Of a DNA stretch of 64,000 nt, positions 45,810 through 55,842 are shown piece after piece. The notes beneath the pieces were generated by a model. It ran no database searches. It saw only the letters and a program-made list of their open reading frames with translations, and was not told where the DNA came from. A program made the position numbers and the translations under genes. The stretch lies in contig NZ_CABGGS010000003.1 in assembly GCF_902158555.1 (NCBI RefSeq), positions 186,001 through 250,000 of the forward strand, in the 5' to 3' direction. This stretch comes from Klebsiella spallanzanii. Its GTDB lineage: Bacteria > Pseudomonadota > Gammaproteobacteria > Enterobacterales > Enterobacteriaceae. Numbering within the stretch: the first letter of the stretch is position 1; each line of letters starts with the position of its first letter.

Positions 45810-47402
45810 TTATGCCTCGACGGTATTCATCAGAACAGCCATTTCGTCTTTCACCGACTGCACTTGCGGGCCAATAACCACCTGCAGGTTATGCTGGTTG
45901 AGCTGCACCACACCGATGGCGCGATTCGCTTTCAGCGCGGCGCTATCGACTTTACTCATGTCGTTAACTGACAAACGCAGGCGGGTAATGCAGTTATCGA
46001 GCGAAACGATATTTTCCGCACCGCCGAGCGCTGCCAGAATCGCCGGAACGTTATAACCTGATTTTCCGGTGACGCCGGTGACGGCCTTCTCAAATACGCT
46101 ATTAGTTTCAATATCGCGTCCCGGCGTTTTCAGGTTAAAGCGGGTAATCGCGAAACGGAAGATACCGTAGTAAACCGCAAACCAGATTGCCGCGACAACC
46201 GGCACCAGATACCACTTGGTGGACAGGCCGTGCAGGATGCCGAAGACCACAAAGTCGATAACGTTGCCATCGGTGTTACCGATAGTGACTCCCAGGATAG
46301 CCATCATGGTGAAGCCCAGACCGGTCAATAAAGCGTGGATAACGTACAGTACCGGGGCGACGAACAGGAACAAGAACTCCAGCGGTTCAGTGGTGCCGCC
46401 CACCACGCAGGCGATCACGCCAGAGATCAACAGGCCTTTAATTTTATGACGATTTTCCGGGCGAGCGCAGTGATACATCGCCAGTGCCGCACCGGGCAGG
46501 CCGCCAAGAAATGCCGGCATTTTCCCTTGCGACAGGAAGCGGGTCGCGCTTTCGGAGAAGCCGTGAGTGGTCGGACAGCTGAGCTGGGCCTGGAATATCG
46601 TCAGCGCGCCGCTGACGCTATGGCCGCAAACGTCCATGGTGCCGCCCGCTTCGGTAAAGCGGATCAGCGCCACCAGAATATGGTGCAGGCCGAAAGGCAG
46701 CAGCAGGCGCTCTCCGGTACCGAAAATCATCGGCCCAAAATCGCCTGCGCTATTGATGACATGACCGAGGGCATTAATGCCCATCGCGAAAATTGGCCAT
46801 ACCAGTGGGATAACCAAACCGACCAGACCGAGAACCACGGTAGTAATGATCGGGACAAAGCGGGTGCCGCCGAAGAAGGCCAGTGCGTCCGGCAGGCGGA
46901 TGTTGTGGAAACGCTCATGCAGCATCCAGACGATGATCCCGGCGATGACCGCGCCGAGGATCCCGGTGTCGATGGATTGAATACCGATAATATTCTGGAT
47001 GTTATTGGCTTTGAGGACCGCGGCATCGGTGGTCGGCAGAATACCTTTTGCCGTCAGCCAGAAGTTAACCGCCAGGTTCATCACCGCATAGCCGACAAAA
47101 CCGGCAAACGCGGCGACGCCTTTATTTTCGCGGGCCAGACCTAACGGGATGGCAATACAAAACATCACCGGCAGAAAGCTGAAGGCAAAGGAGCCGACTT
47201 TGCTCATCCAGACGAAAACGGCCTGCAACAGCGGCACGTCCAGCCATGGCAGAAGCGTAAGAACATCATGGCTGCTTAAAGAGCTGCCGATCCCCAGCAT
47301 GATCCCGCAAAAGGAGAGTAACGCCACGGGCAACATAAAGGTTTTCCCTAACTGCTGGAAAAACTCCCACAAGGTAATTTTGGTTGCTGTTTTCGCCGTC
47401 AT
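45810..47402 (-). CDS. malX: PTS maltose/glucose-type EIIBC MalX
   Basis: A 530-residue PTS permease. The EIIC membrane domain spans residues 1-400 (GTGERLLLPFGLHHILVALIRFTEAGGT; GGTTEPLEFLFLF). A linker leads to the EIIB domain at about 450-530, with phosphorylated Cys in SLDNCITRLRL. It can take up glucose and maltose, although the natural substrate is unsettled. First gene of malXY, repressed by the divergent MalI. AGGATT precedes the ATG. Confidence 0.96.
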   Translation of the reverse strand: MTAKTATKITLWEFFQQLGKTFMLPVALLSFCGIMLGIGSSLSSHDVLTLLPWLDVPLLQAVFVWMSKVGSFAFSFLPVMFCIAIPLGLARENKGVAAFAGFVGYAVMNLAVNFWLTAKGILPTTDAAVLKANNIQNIIGIQSIDTGILGAVIAGIIVWMLHERFHNIRLPDALAFFGGTRFVPIITTVVLGLVGLVIPLVWPIFAMGINALGHVINSAGDFGPMIFGTGERLLLPFGLHHILVALIRFTEAGGTMDVCGHSVSGALTIFQAQLSCPTTHGFSESATRFLSQGKMPAFLGGLPGAALAMYHCARPENRHKIKGLLISGVIACVVGGTTEPLEFLFLFVAPVLYVIHALLTGLGFTMMAILGVTIGNTDGNVIDFVVFGILHGLSTKWYLVPVVAAIWFAVYYGIFRFAITRFNLKTPGRDIETNSVFEKAVTGVTGKSGYNVPAILAALGGAENIVSLDNCITRLRLSVNDMSKVDSAALKANRAIGVVQLNQHNLQVVIGPQVQSVKDEMAVLMNTVEA

Positions 47403-47453
47403 AACACGAATCCTGGTTCTTTAAGTTATCGGTAGGATGTAACGCAACGGAAA

Positions 47454-47469
47454 GATAAAACGTTTTACC
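47454..47469. promoter_or_regulatory. MalI operator, malX-proximal
   Basis: GATAAAACGTTTTACC differs at one position from the perfect copy at 47533. It lies about 50 bp before the malX start. Confidence 0.8.
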
Positions 47470-47478
47470 AAATTTTAG

Positions 47479-47494
47479 TGCGATAAAAATCACA
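47479..47494. promoter_or_regulatory. CRP binding site between malX and malI
   Basis: TGCGA-TAAAAA-TCACA has one mismatch to TGTGA-N6-TCACA. It lies between the two MalI operators, matching E. coli where CRP-cAMP activates both malXY and malI. Confidence 0.8.
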
Positions 47495-47532
47495 TATTCG
47501 GGCGATAATAAGGTTTATAAATAGGACACATT

Positions 47533-47548
47533 GATAAAACGTTTTATC
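47533..47548. promoter_or_regulatory. MalI operator, malI-proximal
   Basis: GATAAAACGTTTTATC is a perfect 16-bp palindrome of the LacI-family type, 28 bp before the malI start. It suits autoregulation of malI. Confidence 0.88.
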
Positions 47549-47576
47549 GACAGCCAAAGGGAGTCGGCCTGCTGTT

Positions 47577-48605
47577 ATGGCTATCGCGAAAAAAATCACC
47601 ATTAATGATGTCGCGCAGGCGGCGGGGGTTTCGGTCAGCACGGTATCGCTGGTGCTGAGCGGCAAGGGGCGTATTTCGTCGGCCACCGGCGAGCGAGTCA
47701 ATCACGCTATTGAGCAACTGGGCTTTGTGCGTAACCGCCAGGCGGCGTCTCTACGCGGCGGTCAGAGCGGAGTTATTGGTCTGATAATCAGCGACTTATC
47801 GAAGCCTTTCTACGCGGAGATGACCGCCGGACTAACCGATGCGCTTGAGTCGCAGGGCAAAATGGTGTTCCTCACCCAGGGGGGCCACAGCGGTGAAAAA
47901 ATGCTCCAGCGTTTTGATACTCTGGTTTCGCAAGGGGTCGATGGCGTGGTGATTGCCGGGGCGATTGACCAGGGGGCCGAGCTGCGCGATCGTGCGATCG
48001 AGGCCGGTATGCCGCTGGTTTTTGCCTCCCGCGCCAGCTATCTCGACGACGTCGACCTGATCCGCCCGGATAATATGCAGGCGGCGCAGATGGTTACCGA
48101 GCACCTGATCCGCCGGGGCCATCAGCGCATTGCGTGGTTGGGAGGGCAAAGTTCCTCGCTGACGCGTGCTGAACGGGTAGGCGGTTACTGTGCCACTTTA
48201 TTGAAGTATGGCCTGCCGTTTCATAGCGAATGGGTGCTTGAGTGTGATTCGAGCCAGAAGCAGGCGGCGGAGGCAATGACTGCTTTGCTGCGGCAAAACC
48301 CGACGATCAGCGCCGTGCTGTGCTACAACAGCGTGATTGCCACCGGGGCGTGGTTTGGGCTGATGCGTGCTGGGCGGCAGAGCGGCGAAGATGGCGTTGA
48401 AAGCTATTTTGAACAGCGGGTGGCGCTGGCGGCATTTGCTGAATTGCCTGAGGATGCGCTGGACGACCTGCCGTTGACCTGGGTGACGACACCCGCTCGG
48501 GAGATGGGGCAAAGCCTGGCGGACTGCATTTTACGACGGATGGAAGAGGGGCAGGGAGTGGCGAGAAATCAGATAATCTCCCCCCGGCTGATCACCCGAA
48601 AATAG
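47577..48605 (+). CDS. malI: LacI-family repressor MalI
   Basis: A 342-residue repressor of malXY. The N-terminal helix-turn-helix is ITINDVAQAAGVSVSTVSLVLSG, the hinge helix VNHAIEQLGFVRNRQA, and a periplasmic-binding-protein-like effector domain follows (GVIGLIISDLSKPFYAEM). Same length as the E. coli protein. The effector is not known. It is followed in K-12 by hdhA-uidRABC, which are absent here. Confidence 0.95.
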   Translation: MAIAKKITINDVAQAAGVSVSTVSLVLSGKGRISSATGERVNHAIEQLGFVRNRQAASLRGGQSGVIGLIISDLSKPFYAEMTAGLTDALESQGKMVFLTQGGHSGEKMLQRFDTLVSQGVDGVVIAGAIDQGAELRDRAIEAGMPLVFASRASYLDDVDLIRPDNMQAAQMVTEHLIRRGHQRIAWLGGQSSSLTRAERVGGYCATLLKYGLPFHSEWVLECDSSQKQAAEAMTALLRQNPTISAVLCYNSVIATGAWFGLMRAGRQSGEDGVESYFEQRVALAAFAELPEDALDDLPLTWVTTPAREMGQSLADCILRRMEEGQGVARNQIISPRLITRK

Positions 48606-48622
48606 CCCCTCGTAAGGGGCTA
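48603..48622. terminator. Hairpin malI / ydgA
   Basis: TAGCCCCT / AGGGGCTA with a CGTA loop overlaps the malI stop and lies before the convergent ydgA stop. No real T-run. Confidence 0.55.
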
Positions 48623-48630
48623 CTTATGGT

Positions 48631-50181
48631 TTACTGCTGCGGAACCACGTCTTGCGGCGTGGTTTCTTGCGGCACAGTTTCCTGCGGTGCTGCTGGCTCG
48701 GAAACGGCTGGAAGCGCTAAACCGAACATCCCGGCAAACTCATCCAGCGGCATTTTCTGCCCATTCAGCGTCACCTGGCCGTCAGCGTACTGCAGGCTGG
48801 AGGTAATGGCGTTATCTTCCATAGTAGTAATGCGGAACATCTGGCCCATTGCTGCCAGGCCTTTTACCTGCTGATCCGCCAGCTTAGCGGCGTCTTCGGG
48901 CTGATAGCCTTCAAGCCCGGCAATCTGAGTCATAAACGCGGTTGCCATATCGACCGGGATCACCAGCTTGCCGTCGAGAGATTTGACGCTACGATCTACT
49001 TCATCCGCCAGGGTTTGCGGCGGTGTGGTAACCAGCGACGGATCTTTCAGCAGAACGGAAAGATTAAAGGTGGTTTCGCCTTTCGCATTACGCCAGCTCA
49101 GTGGTGAAATGGTCAGGGATGGGTTGCCTTTGAGCATAATAGGCAGCGAGCTAAAGAAGGTTTGCATTATCGCCTGCTGATACAGCTCGGGATTCTGCGC
49201 CAGCTGCGGATCCGCCATCAGCGCCTGCGCTTCGGCATTATACTTCTGGCTGAACTGATGGAACGCTTCGCCATCAATATTATCCAGCTTCAGGGTCAGC
49301 CTGCCGCTGCCAATATCCTGATTTTGCAGCTTCAGGCTGTTGACGGTGTAATCCAGCTGGCTATTAATGCCTTTACCGTCGGCGGTGAGCGTAGAGTTAC
49401 CGTCGATTTTCATCCCTTCGAACCGCGCCAGCTCTTTGCCTTCAACGCCAATCGACAGTTTTTCCAGCGAGATGGCCTGCTTGCCAATACGCTCGTTGAA
49501 GCTGGCCATTTCGGTGGAGCCATCGGTTTTCAGGTTATTGAAGGTAAGCTGGACCTTCTGATTATACTCGTTCACTGCATTAATCTGCCCGCTGCCGGCT
49601 TCGCCGGTCAGACTCAGGGTTTTCCCCTCACGGTCAGCATTCAGCTGGAACTGGCCGCCGCTGAAGGTCACTTTCTCATCACCTTTGGCGTAATCAAGCG
49701 GTTTGAGCACAATAGCGGATTGATTGTCGCCGCTCCAGGCGATGCGGGTATCAATGGTAAACGGTGTTTCACCTTTCGCGATATCGAACAGCGCCTTGCT
49801 GGCATCGTTATTGACCAACGTGGTTTTAACAGAAGCCATCGAGGGGGCGAGGTTGAAGGTTTTCAGCGAGGCCAGCGGGAAGGGGCCGTGATCGACAACT
49901 TCATCAAACACCAGCGATTGCCCGGCGGCAAGCCAACGTGTTTCTTTACCAGCAACCGGTTTAACCACCAACTGTAAATGGCTGCTGAACAGGCCGCGCT
50001 GATAGTTTTGATAAGACAGCTCAACGCCTGCCTGCGGCGCGCTGCTTTGCAGCTGAGCATTAGCCTGCTGCACCATATCATCAATGCGGTTTTCCAGCTG
50101 TTTACCTGTGTACCAGGCGCCGCCTGTCCAGACGACGCCCAGCGCGATGATAACTCCTGCTGCGACCAGCGATTTTTTCAT
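48631..50181 (-). CDS. ydgA: DUF945 family protein YdgA
   Basis: A 516-residue protein with an N-terminal signal or anchor (KKSLVAAGVIIALGVVWTGGAWYTG) and a large, mostly beta-stranded periplasmic region of DUF945. The C-terminal 25 residues are a Pro/Gln/Thr/Val repeat (PQETVPQETTPQDVVPQQ), probably disordered. Function unknown; the beta-rich repeated architecture recalls envelope proteins such as AsmA-like factors only loosely. Slightly longer than the 502 residues of E. coli. Downstream of manA with a terminator between. Confidence 0.9.
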   Translation of the reverse strand: MKKSLVAAGVIIALGVVWTGGAWYTGKQLENRIDDMVQQANAQLQSSAPQAGVELSYQNYQRGLFSSHLQLVVKPVAGKETRWLAAGQSLVFDEVVDHGPFPLASLKTFNLAPSMASVKTTLVNNDASKALFDIAKGETPFTIDTRIAWSGDNQSAIVLKPLDYAKGDEKVTFSGGQFQLNADREGKTLSLTGEAGSGQINAVNEYNQKVQLTFNNLKTDGSTEMASFNERIGKQAISLEKLSIGVEGKELARFEGMKIDGNSTLTADGKGINSQLDYTVNSLKLQNQDIGSGRLTLKLDNIDGEAFHQFSQKYNAEAQALMADPQLAQNPELYQQAIMQTFFSSLPIMLKGNPSLTISPLSWRNAKGETTFNLSVLLKDPSLVTTPPQTLADEVDRSVKSLDGKLVIPVDMATAFMTQIAGLEGYQPEDAAKLADQQVKGLAAMGQMFRITTMEDNAITSSLQYADGQVTLNGQKMPLDEFAGMFGLALPAVSEPAAPQETVPQETTPQDVVPQQ

Positions 50182-50200
50182 AGCATTTGTCCATAAATGA

Positions 50201-50226
50201 AACCAGGCGGATTGAGCCGCCTGGTT
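50201..50226 (-). terminator. Terminator of manA
   Basis: AACCAGGCGG / CCGCCTGGTT with a six-base loop lies in the manA-ydgA gap; on the minus strand it is followed by tcattt. Confidence 0.8.
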
Positions 50227-50279
50227 GTGTTGTCATGATGGGTGAAAGTCTAGCAACTGTGGTTAAAAAGTTCAGTAAC

Positions 50280-51458
50280 TTACTGGAGCTTATTAAACAC
50301 GCGCGCCACGCGACCTTTACCGCTTACCTGTACCGGAAATTCGTTACAGGCAACAAACGCCGACTCACCCGGCTTCAGCGTCAGGCTCTGCTCGTCTTTC
50401 GTGATAACCGCTTCCCCCTCAACGCAGAACAGAATTGCCGCGCTGTCCTGGGCGATAGTTGACGTCTGCGCCGACAAATCGTGCAGAGAGAAGGCAAAAT
50501 CATCCACCGGGATTGGGAAATCCAGTTCAGCGTCATGAACAACCGGTTGGGTCAGCAGCTCGCCCGCAGGCTTGGGCTCAAATTTGACGTTCGCCACCAG
50601 TTCAGGAATATCAATGTACTTCGGCGTCAGGCCTGCGCGCAGGACGTTGTCCGAGTTAGCCATGACTTCCAGGGCCACGCCCTGCAGGTAGGCGTGCGGA
50701 GTTTCTGCGAACAGGAACATCGCTTCGCCAGGATTCAGCTTCACCACGTTGAGCAGCAGCGGAGAGAAGAGGCCGCTATCGTCAGGATAAAATTCGGCGA
50801 TCAGGCGGATAGTCTGCCACGGTTCACCCTGCTCACTATCCAGCGCCTTCTGCAGCACCTTCAACGCATGGGCTTTTTCTTCGCCCTTCATATTCAGCAG
50901 GCTGGCAAACAGCTGGCTCAGATGTTCGCCGTCAGGCTGCGCGAGGAATTGCGCAATCGCTGGATGGGCATCGGCTACCGGCTGCAGCAGATTGACGATA
51001 TCGGCAAATTCGCGGAACGCGTTCATGGCAAGGAACGGAGTCAGGGCAAAAACCAGCTCTGGCTTGTGGTTCGGATCCTTATAGTTACGCTCGGCGGCAT
51101 CAAGTGGGATCCCCGCAGCGTTCTCTTTGGCGAAACCGATTTCTGAAGCCTGCTTATTCGGGTGTACCTGAATAGACAGCGGCTGCGCGGCGCACAGGAC
51201 TTTGAACAGGAATGGCAATTCACCGAAACGCTCGGCGACTTTTGCGCCAAGCAGGGCCGCTTTATCGCCTTCGATCACTTCGCGCAGGGAATGCGGAGCC
51301 CCGGTATTATCCAGAATCTGCGAGCTGCTCTTCGGATGCGCGCCCATCCACAGCTCCGCCATCGGCAGGTTGTTCGGGTTAGCAATTCCATACAGTTCGG
51401 TTAAGGCGGTATGACTTCCCCAGGCGTAGTTTTGCACTGAGTTGATGAGCTTTTGCAT
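50280..51458 (-). CDS. manA: Mannose-6-phosphate isomerase
   Basis: A 392-residue type I phosphomannose isomerase, zinc-dependent, interconverting mannose-6-P and fructose-6-P. The zinc site Gln97/His99 is in LSIQVHP; NHKPELVFAL carries the Glu, and the second His is in FAETPHAYLQG. C-terminal cupin half ends FNKLQ. Start MQKLINSVQNYAWG; the frame opens six codons earlier. Supplies mannose catabolism and GDP-mannose for surface polysaccharide. Confidence 0.97.
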   Translation of the reverse strand: MQKLINSVQNYAWGSHTALTELYGIANPNNLPMAELWMGAHPKSSSQILDNTGAPHSLREVIEGDKAALLGAKVAERFGELPFLFKVLCAAQPLSIQVHPNKQASEIGFAKENAAGIPLDAAERNYKDPNHKPELVFALTPFLAMNAFREFADIVNLLQPVADAHPAIAQFLAQPDGEHLSQLFASLLNMKGEEKAHALKVLQKALDSEQGEPWQTIRLIAEFYPDDSGLFSPLLLNVVKLNPGEAMFLFAETPHAYLQGVALEVMANSDNVLRAGLTPKYIDIPELVANVKFEPKPAGELLTQPVVHDAELDFPIPVDDFAFSLHDLSAQTSTIAQDSAAILFCVEGEAVITKDEQSLTLKPGESAFVACNEFPVQVSGKGRVARVFNKLQ

Positions 51459-51655
51459 TCTCAATCCCTGTTCCACGTGATAATTGATGGCACTATTAAA
51501 CCAGCAATCGACCGAGAAGCAACTGGCGCGAAGAAAAAGTCGTCCTTGTCTCAGTTTTTGTTAAAAAATTGTGTAAAATCGATCGACTCGCTTTTCTACG
51601 GGCAAATGGAGTGTCTGCCTGAAATATAATCAGCCAAGCAGTAAGTGAGAGCACA

Positions 51656-53302
51656 ATGTCGAATAAACCGTTTGTATATCAGGATCCTTTTCCACTGAAA
51701 AAGGACGATACAGAGTACTACCTCCTCAGCAGTGATTACGTCTCCGTCGCCGAATTCGCCGGCCAGGAAGTTCTGAAAGTTGAACCTCAGGCGCTAACTT
51801 TACTGGCACAACACGCTTTCCACGACGCCTCCTTTATGCTTCGCCCGGCGCACCAGCAGCAGGTTGCCGATATCCTCAACGATCCTGAAGCCAGCGAAAA
51901 CGATAAATACGTGGCGCTACAGTTCCTGCGCAACTCGGACATCGCCGCTAAAGGCGTGCTGCCAACCTGCCAGGATACCGGCACCGCGATTATCACCGGC
52001 AAAAAAGGTCAACGTGTGTGGACCGGCGGCGGCGATGAAGCGGCGCTGGCGCAGGGCGTCTACAACACCTATATCCAGGATAATCTGCGCTATTCGCAGA
52101 ACGCGCCGTTGGATATGTATAAAGAAGTGAACACCGGTACTAACCTGCCTGCGCAAATTGATCTCTACGCCACTGATGGTGAGGAATATAAATTCCTCTG
52201 CATCGCCAAGGGCGGCGGCTCGGCCAACAAAACCTATCTGTATCAGGAAACCAAGGCGCTGATCACGCCGGCAAAACTGAAAAACTATCTCGTCGAGAAG
52301 ATGCGCACCCTGGGCACTGCAGCCTGCCCGCCGTACCATATTGCCTTTGTAATTGGCGGCACTTCGGCGGAATCAACGCTGAAAACGGTTAAGCTGGCTT
52401 CAACCAAATATTATGACGGCCTGCCGACCGAAGGCAACGAGCACGGTCAGGCCTTCCGCGATATTCAGCTCGAGCAAGAGCTGCTGCTGGAAGCGCAGAA
52501 TCTCGGCCTCGGCGCGCAGTTCGGCGGTAAATACTTCGCCCACGATATCCGCGTGGTACGTCTGCCGCGTCACGGCGCATCCTGCCCGGTGGGCATGGGC
52601 GTCTCCTGCTCAGCGGATCGTAATATCAAAGCGAAGATCAACCGTGAGGGGATTTGGCTGGAGAAACTGGAAAGCAATCCGGGGAAATATATTCCTGAGC
52701 ATCTGCGTCAGGCCGGAGAGGGCGAAGCGGTTAAGGTTAATTTGAACCAGCCGATGAGCGACATTCTGGCGCTGCTGTCGCAGTACCCGGTGTCGACCCG
52801 CCTGTCGCTGAGCGGTACGATTATCGTGGCGCGCGATATTGCCCACGCGAAGCTGAAAGAGATAATTGATAACGGCGATGAGCTGCCGCAGTACGTGAAA
52901 GATCATCCGATTTACTACGCGGGCCCGGCGAAAACCCCGGACGGCTACGCTTCCGGTTCCCTTGGTCCAACCACCGCGGGCCGGATGGACTCTTACGTCG
53001 ACCTGCTGCAAGCGCATGGGGCGAGCAAAATCATGTTAGCCAAAGGTAACCGCAGCCAGCAGGTGACCGACGCCTGCCACAAGCACGGTGGTTTCTATCT
53101 CGGCAGCATCGGCGGCCCGGCGGCGGTGCTGGCGCAGCAGAGCATCCGTAGCCTCGAGTGCGTGGCCTATCCGGAGCTGGGGATGGAAGCAATCTGGAAA
53201 ATTGAAGTTGAAGATTTTCCGGCATTTATCCTGGTGGATGATAAGGGCAATGACTTCTTCCAGCAGATCCAGAGCTCACAATGCACCCGTTGCGTGAAAT
53301 GA
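51656..53302 (+). CDS. fumA: Fumarase class I (FumA)
   Basis: A 548-residue [4Fe-4S] hydro-lyase converting fumarate to malate in the TCA cycle. Cluster Cys are Cys105 (LPTCQDTG), the Cys in GTAACPPYH near 224, and GASCPVGMG near 318, as in E. coli FumA. Oxygen-sensitive, iron-dependent isoform, so it is complemented under oxidative stress by downstream fumC. A -10-like TAAAAT lies near 51573. Followed by a strong terminator. Confidence 0.97.
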   Translation: MSNKPFVYQDPFPLKKDDTEYYLLSSDYVSVAEFAGQEVLKVEPQALTLLAQHAFHDASFMLRPAHQQQVADILNDPEASENDKYVALQFLRNSDIAAKGVLPTCQDTGTAIITGKKGQRVWTGGGDEAALAQGVYNTYIQDNLRYSQNAPLDMYKEVNTGTNLPAQIDLYATDGEEYKFLCIAKGGGSANKTYLYQETKALITPAKLKNYLVEKMRTLGTAACPPYHIAFVIGGTSAESTLKTVKLASTKYYDGLPTEGNEHGQAFRDIQLEQELLLEAQNLGLGAQFGGKYFAHDIRVVRLPRHGASCPVGMGVSCSADRNIKAKINREGIWLEKLESNPGKYIPEHLRQAGEGEAVKVNLNQPMSDILALLSQYPVSTRLSLSGTIIVARDIAHAKLKEIIDNGDELPQYVKDHPIYYAGPAKTPDGYASGSLGPTTAGRMDSYVDLLQAHGASKIMLAKGNRSQQVTDACHKHGGFYLGSIGGPAAVLAQQSIRSLECVAYPELGMEAIWKIEVEDFPAFILVDDKGNDFFQQIQSSQCTRCVK

Positions 53303-53308
53303 TCTCAG

Positions 53309-53331
53309 CCGCCCTTCGGGGCGGTTTTTTT
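53309..53331 (+). terminator. Terminator of fumA
   Basis: CCGCCC / GGGCGG with a stable TTCG tetraloop and seven Ts, 6 bp after the stop. It isolates fumA from fumC. Confidence 0.92.
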
Positions 53332-53341
53332 ATGCCGCTTA

Positions 53342-53361
53342 ACGGCACGAACCACTAAAAC
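53342..53361 (+). promoter_or_regulatory. SoxS/MarA/Rob box of fumC
   Basis: ACGGCACGAACCACTAAAAC fits the soxbox consensus AYnGCACnnWnnRYYAAAY at all positions but the last fixed one. It lies 83 bp before the fumC ATG. fumC is a known SoxRS target in E. coli. Confidence 0.72.
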
Positions 53362-53443
53362 AACTTATAAATCTGTCCAATACTTAATGCTTTAAGCAGG
53401 TGAGCCTTGTCGCTATACGTACTTTGAATTCAAGGAGAATGTA

Positions 53444-54844
53444 ATGACAACGCATCGCAGTGAAAAAGACTCTATGGGCGCAATTGATGTGCCTGCTGAT
53501 AAGCTATGGGGCGCGCAGACCCAGCGCTCGCTGGAACATTTCCGCATCTCGACGGAAAAAATGCCGGTTGAGCTCATTCGTGCACTGGCGCTAACCAAGC
53601 GCGCGGCGGCAAAGGTGAATAACGATCTCGGCCTGCTGGACACGGAGAAAGCGCAAGCGATTATCCAGGCAGCGGATGAAGTACTGGCAGGCAAGCACCC
53701 GGATGAATTTCCGCTGGCCATCTGGCAAACTGGCTCCGGTACCCAAAGTAATATGAATATGAATGAGGTGCTGGCAAACCGCGCCAGTGAACTGCTGGGC
53801 GGCGCGCGCGGGATGGAACGTAAAGTCCACCCTAACGATGATGTGAACAAAAGCCAAAGCTCTAATGACGTCTTCCCGACGGCGATGCATGTAGCGGCGA
53901 TTATTGCTCTACGGGAAAAACTTATTCCGCAGCTTAATGTGCTGAAACGCACCCTCCACGATAAATCCGTTGCCTTCAGCGATATCGTCAAGATTGGCCG
54001 TACTCACCTACAGGACGCCACGCCTCTGACTCTGGGCCAGGAGATCTCCGGTTGGGTAGCGATGCTTGAACATAACCTTAAACATATCGACCATAGCCTG
54101 CCGCATCTGGCGGAACTGGCGCTGGGCGGCACGGCTGTCGGCACCGGACTGAACACGCATCCGGAATATGCGGTGCGCGTTGCTGCTGAGCTGGCGAGCT
54201 TAAGCGGACAGCCGTTTGTCACCGCGCCGAATAAATTTGAAGCGCTGGCCACCGTGGATGCGCTGGTGCACGCGCACGGGGTGTTAAAAGGGCTGGCATC
54301 TTCGTTGATGAAAATTGCCAACGATGTTCGCTGGCTGGCTTCCGGCCCGCGCTGTGGTATTGGTGAAATTGCGATCCCGGAGAATGAGCCGGGATCGTCG
54401 ATTATGCCGGGTAAAGTCAACCCGACCCAGTGTGAGGCCCTGACGATGCTGTGCTGTCAGGTTCTGGGTAACGATGTGGCGGTGAATATCGGCGGCGCAT
54501 CAGGCAACTTCGAGCTTAACGTCTACCGCCCGATGGTTATCCACAACTTCCTGCAATCCGTGCGGCTGCTGGCTGACGGAATGGAGAGCTTTAACGAGCA
54601 TTGCGCGGTGGGGATTGAACCTAATCGGGAACGCATCAGCCAGTTGCTGAATGAGTCGCTAATGCTGGTGACCGCGCTGAATACCCATATCGGCTACGAT
54701 AAAGCGGCGGAAATTGCCAAGAAGGCGCATAAAGAAGGGCTAACCCTGAAGGCTTCCGCGCTGGCGCTCGGCTACCTGACGGAAGCCGAGTTTGATGGCT
54801 GGGTGCGCCCGGAAGAGATGGTCGGCAGTATGGCTACTCGCTAG
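53444..54844 (+). CDS. fumC: Fumarase class II (FumC)
   Basis: A 466-residue iron-independent fumarase of the aspartase/fumarase superfamily, heat-stable and oxidation-resistant. The signature [13 protein letters not shown] is near residue 318. Catalytic His is in the conserved G-R-T-H-L-Q-D-A ([15 protein letters not shown]). Start behind AAGGAGAAT. The end overlaps the convergent tus gene by 11 bp. Confidence 0.98.
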   Translation: MTTHRSEKDSMGAIDVPADKLWGAQTQRSLEHFRISTEKMPVELIRALALTKRAAAKVNNDLGLLDTEKAQAIIQAADEVLAGKHPDEFPLAIWQTGSGTQSNMNMNEVLANRASELLGGARGMERKVHPNDDVNKSQSSNDVFPTAMHVAAIIALREKLIPQLNVLKRTLHDKSVAFSDIVKIGRTHLQDATPLTLGQEISGWVAMLEHNLKHIDHSLPHLAELALGGTAVGTGLNTHPEYAVRVAAELASLSGQPFVTAPNKFEALATVDALVHAHGVLKGLASSLMKIANDVRWLASGPRCGIGEIAIPENEPGSSIMPGKVNPTQCEALTMLCCQVLGNDVAVNIGGASGNFELNVYRPMVIHNFLQSVRLLADGMESFNEHCAVGIEPNRERISQLLNESLMLVTALNTHIGYDKAAEIAKKAHKEGLTLKASALALGYLTEAEFDGWVRPEEMVGSMATR

Positions 54845-55766
54845 CCAGCCACAGGTGCAGTCGCGGAATCAACAATCTGAGCGACTGCGCCTGCGGTTTA
54901 TAGCGATACTGCACGTTATCGGCATCATAGTTCAGTAACTCGCCAAGATCCGGCACGCTTACTCCCTTTGTGCCGGATATCAACGCAATCATCGGCCCCG
55001 GACAGGCGTATTGCACCTGTTTTTGCTCCCCGCTATACCAGACCCGGGCGATAGGCTGTACTTTCACCGGCCTCTTTATCTTCAGCTTTGCCCGCTGCGG
55101 CAGGGCGGCGATATCCTGATATTCACGCTCCAGCTTGCTTTGCCACTGCTCGCGGGTCCATGGCGGAACCGCGCGCGGCGACTGAAGGCTTTTTTCCAAC
55201 TGAACCAATACCTGATCGCGGGTAAGGTTTTTAATCACATGCTTATTGGCCCAGCCAAATCTGATGGTGCTTGGGTCAAGCAACGGCGTTAGCGTGCGAT
55301 AGGCGCTGAGAGTGATAAGTCCCGGCAGATGGCGGTGGACCCATTCAAATCGCGCGGCGCCAGGGAGGCCGGAGTCGACGGTAACAATTTTCTCAAAGGT
55401 CGCCTTAAGGGCGTTGATATGATGAATTTTGCGTAATAACTCAGCCTGTTCATCAGCATCGGTTTGCAGGCAAATCGCGCCGGGCAAGCGCACGGCGGCT
55501 TTGCTGCTGCGCGTTTCCGACTGCTGTTGGATAAACAGATGGCTATAGTGCCTGAGCGCCATCTCCAGCGCGGTTTTACCGGTATGTTGAACGACATTGA
55601 TGCTGTCCAGCGGCTGGTGTTCAGCATCTTTGCTTACTGGCGGCAGCTCAAAAACGCGGGCCGCCAGCAGTCGGCAGTTGCTCAGGGATTGTTTGAGCTC
55701 CTGCAGTTCACGCTCGAGTTGCCGAAAGGTGTCGTTTAGACGTTCTACGAGGTCATAGCTAGCCAT
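54834..55766 (-). CDS. tus: DNA replication terminus site-binding protein Tus
   Basis: A 310-residue monomeric DNA-binding protein that blocks replication forks at Ter sites in one orientation. [15 protein letters not shown] holds the His that locks the flipped cytosine (His144 in E. coli), and [35 protein letters not shown] covers interdomain DNA-contact strands. Length within one residue of E. coli Tus. Its promoter lies over a Ter site, so it should be autorepressed. Confidence 0.97.
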   Translation of the reverse strand: MASYDLVERLNDTFRQLERELQELKQSLSNCRLLAARVFELPPVSKDAEHQPLDSINVVQHTGKTALEMALRHYSHLFIQQQSETRSSKAAVRLPGAICLQTDADEQAELLRKIHHINALKATFEKIVTVDSGLPGAARFEWVHRHLPGLITLSAYRTLTPLLDPSTIRFGWANKHVIKNLTRDQVLVQLEKSLQSPRAVPPWTREQWQSKLEREYQDIAALPQRAKLKIKRPVKVQPIARVWYSGEQKQVQYACPGPMIALISGTKGVSVPDLGELLNYDADNVQYRYKPQAQSLRLLIPRLHLWLASE

Positions 55767-55774
55767 ATCTCTCC

Positions 55775-55797
55775 GCTTTAGTTACAACATACTAGAT
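55775..55797 (-). other. Ter replication fork-arrest site (TerB-like)
   Basis: The minus strand reads GTATGTTGTAACTAAAG, the conserved Ter core, with TCTA before it. It lies 8 bp upstream of tus, as TerB does in E. coli. The key G:C that becomes the locked cytosine is at the 55793-55794 end, so forks moving toward lower coordinates should be stopped and those moving up should pass. Confidence 0.93.
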
Positions 55798-55812
55798 GAT
55801 TTTTAAATCATA

Positions 55813-55832
55813 CGCAGGCCCTGGCACCTGCG
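55813..55832 (-). terminator. Weak hairpin after rstB
   Basis: CGCAGG / CCTGCG with an 8-base loop lies 11 bp past the rstB stop and upstream of Ter. Poor U-tract. Confidence 0.4.
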
Positions 55833-55842
55833 CAAGGGCTAA

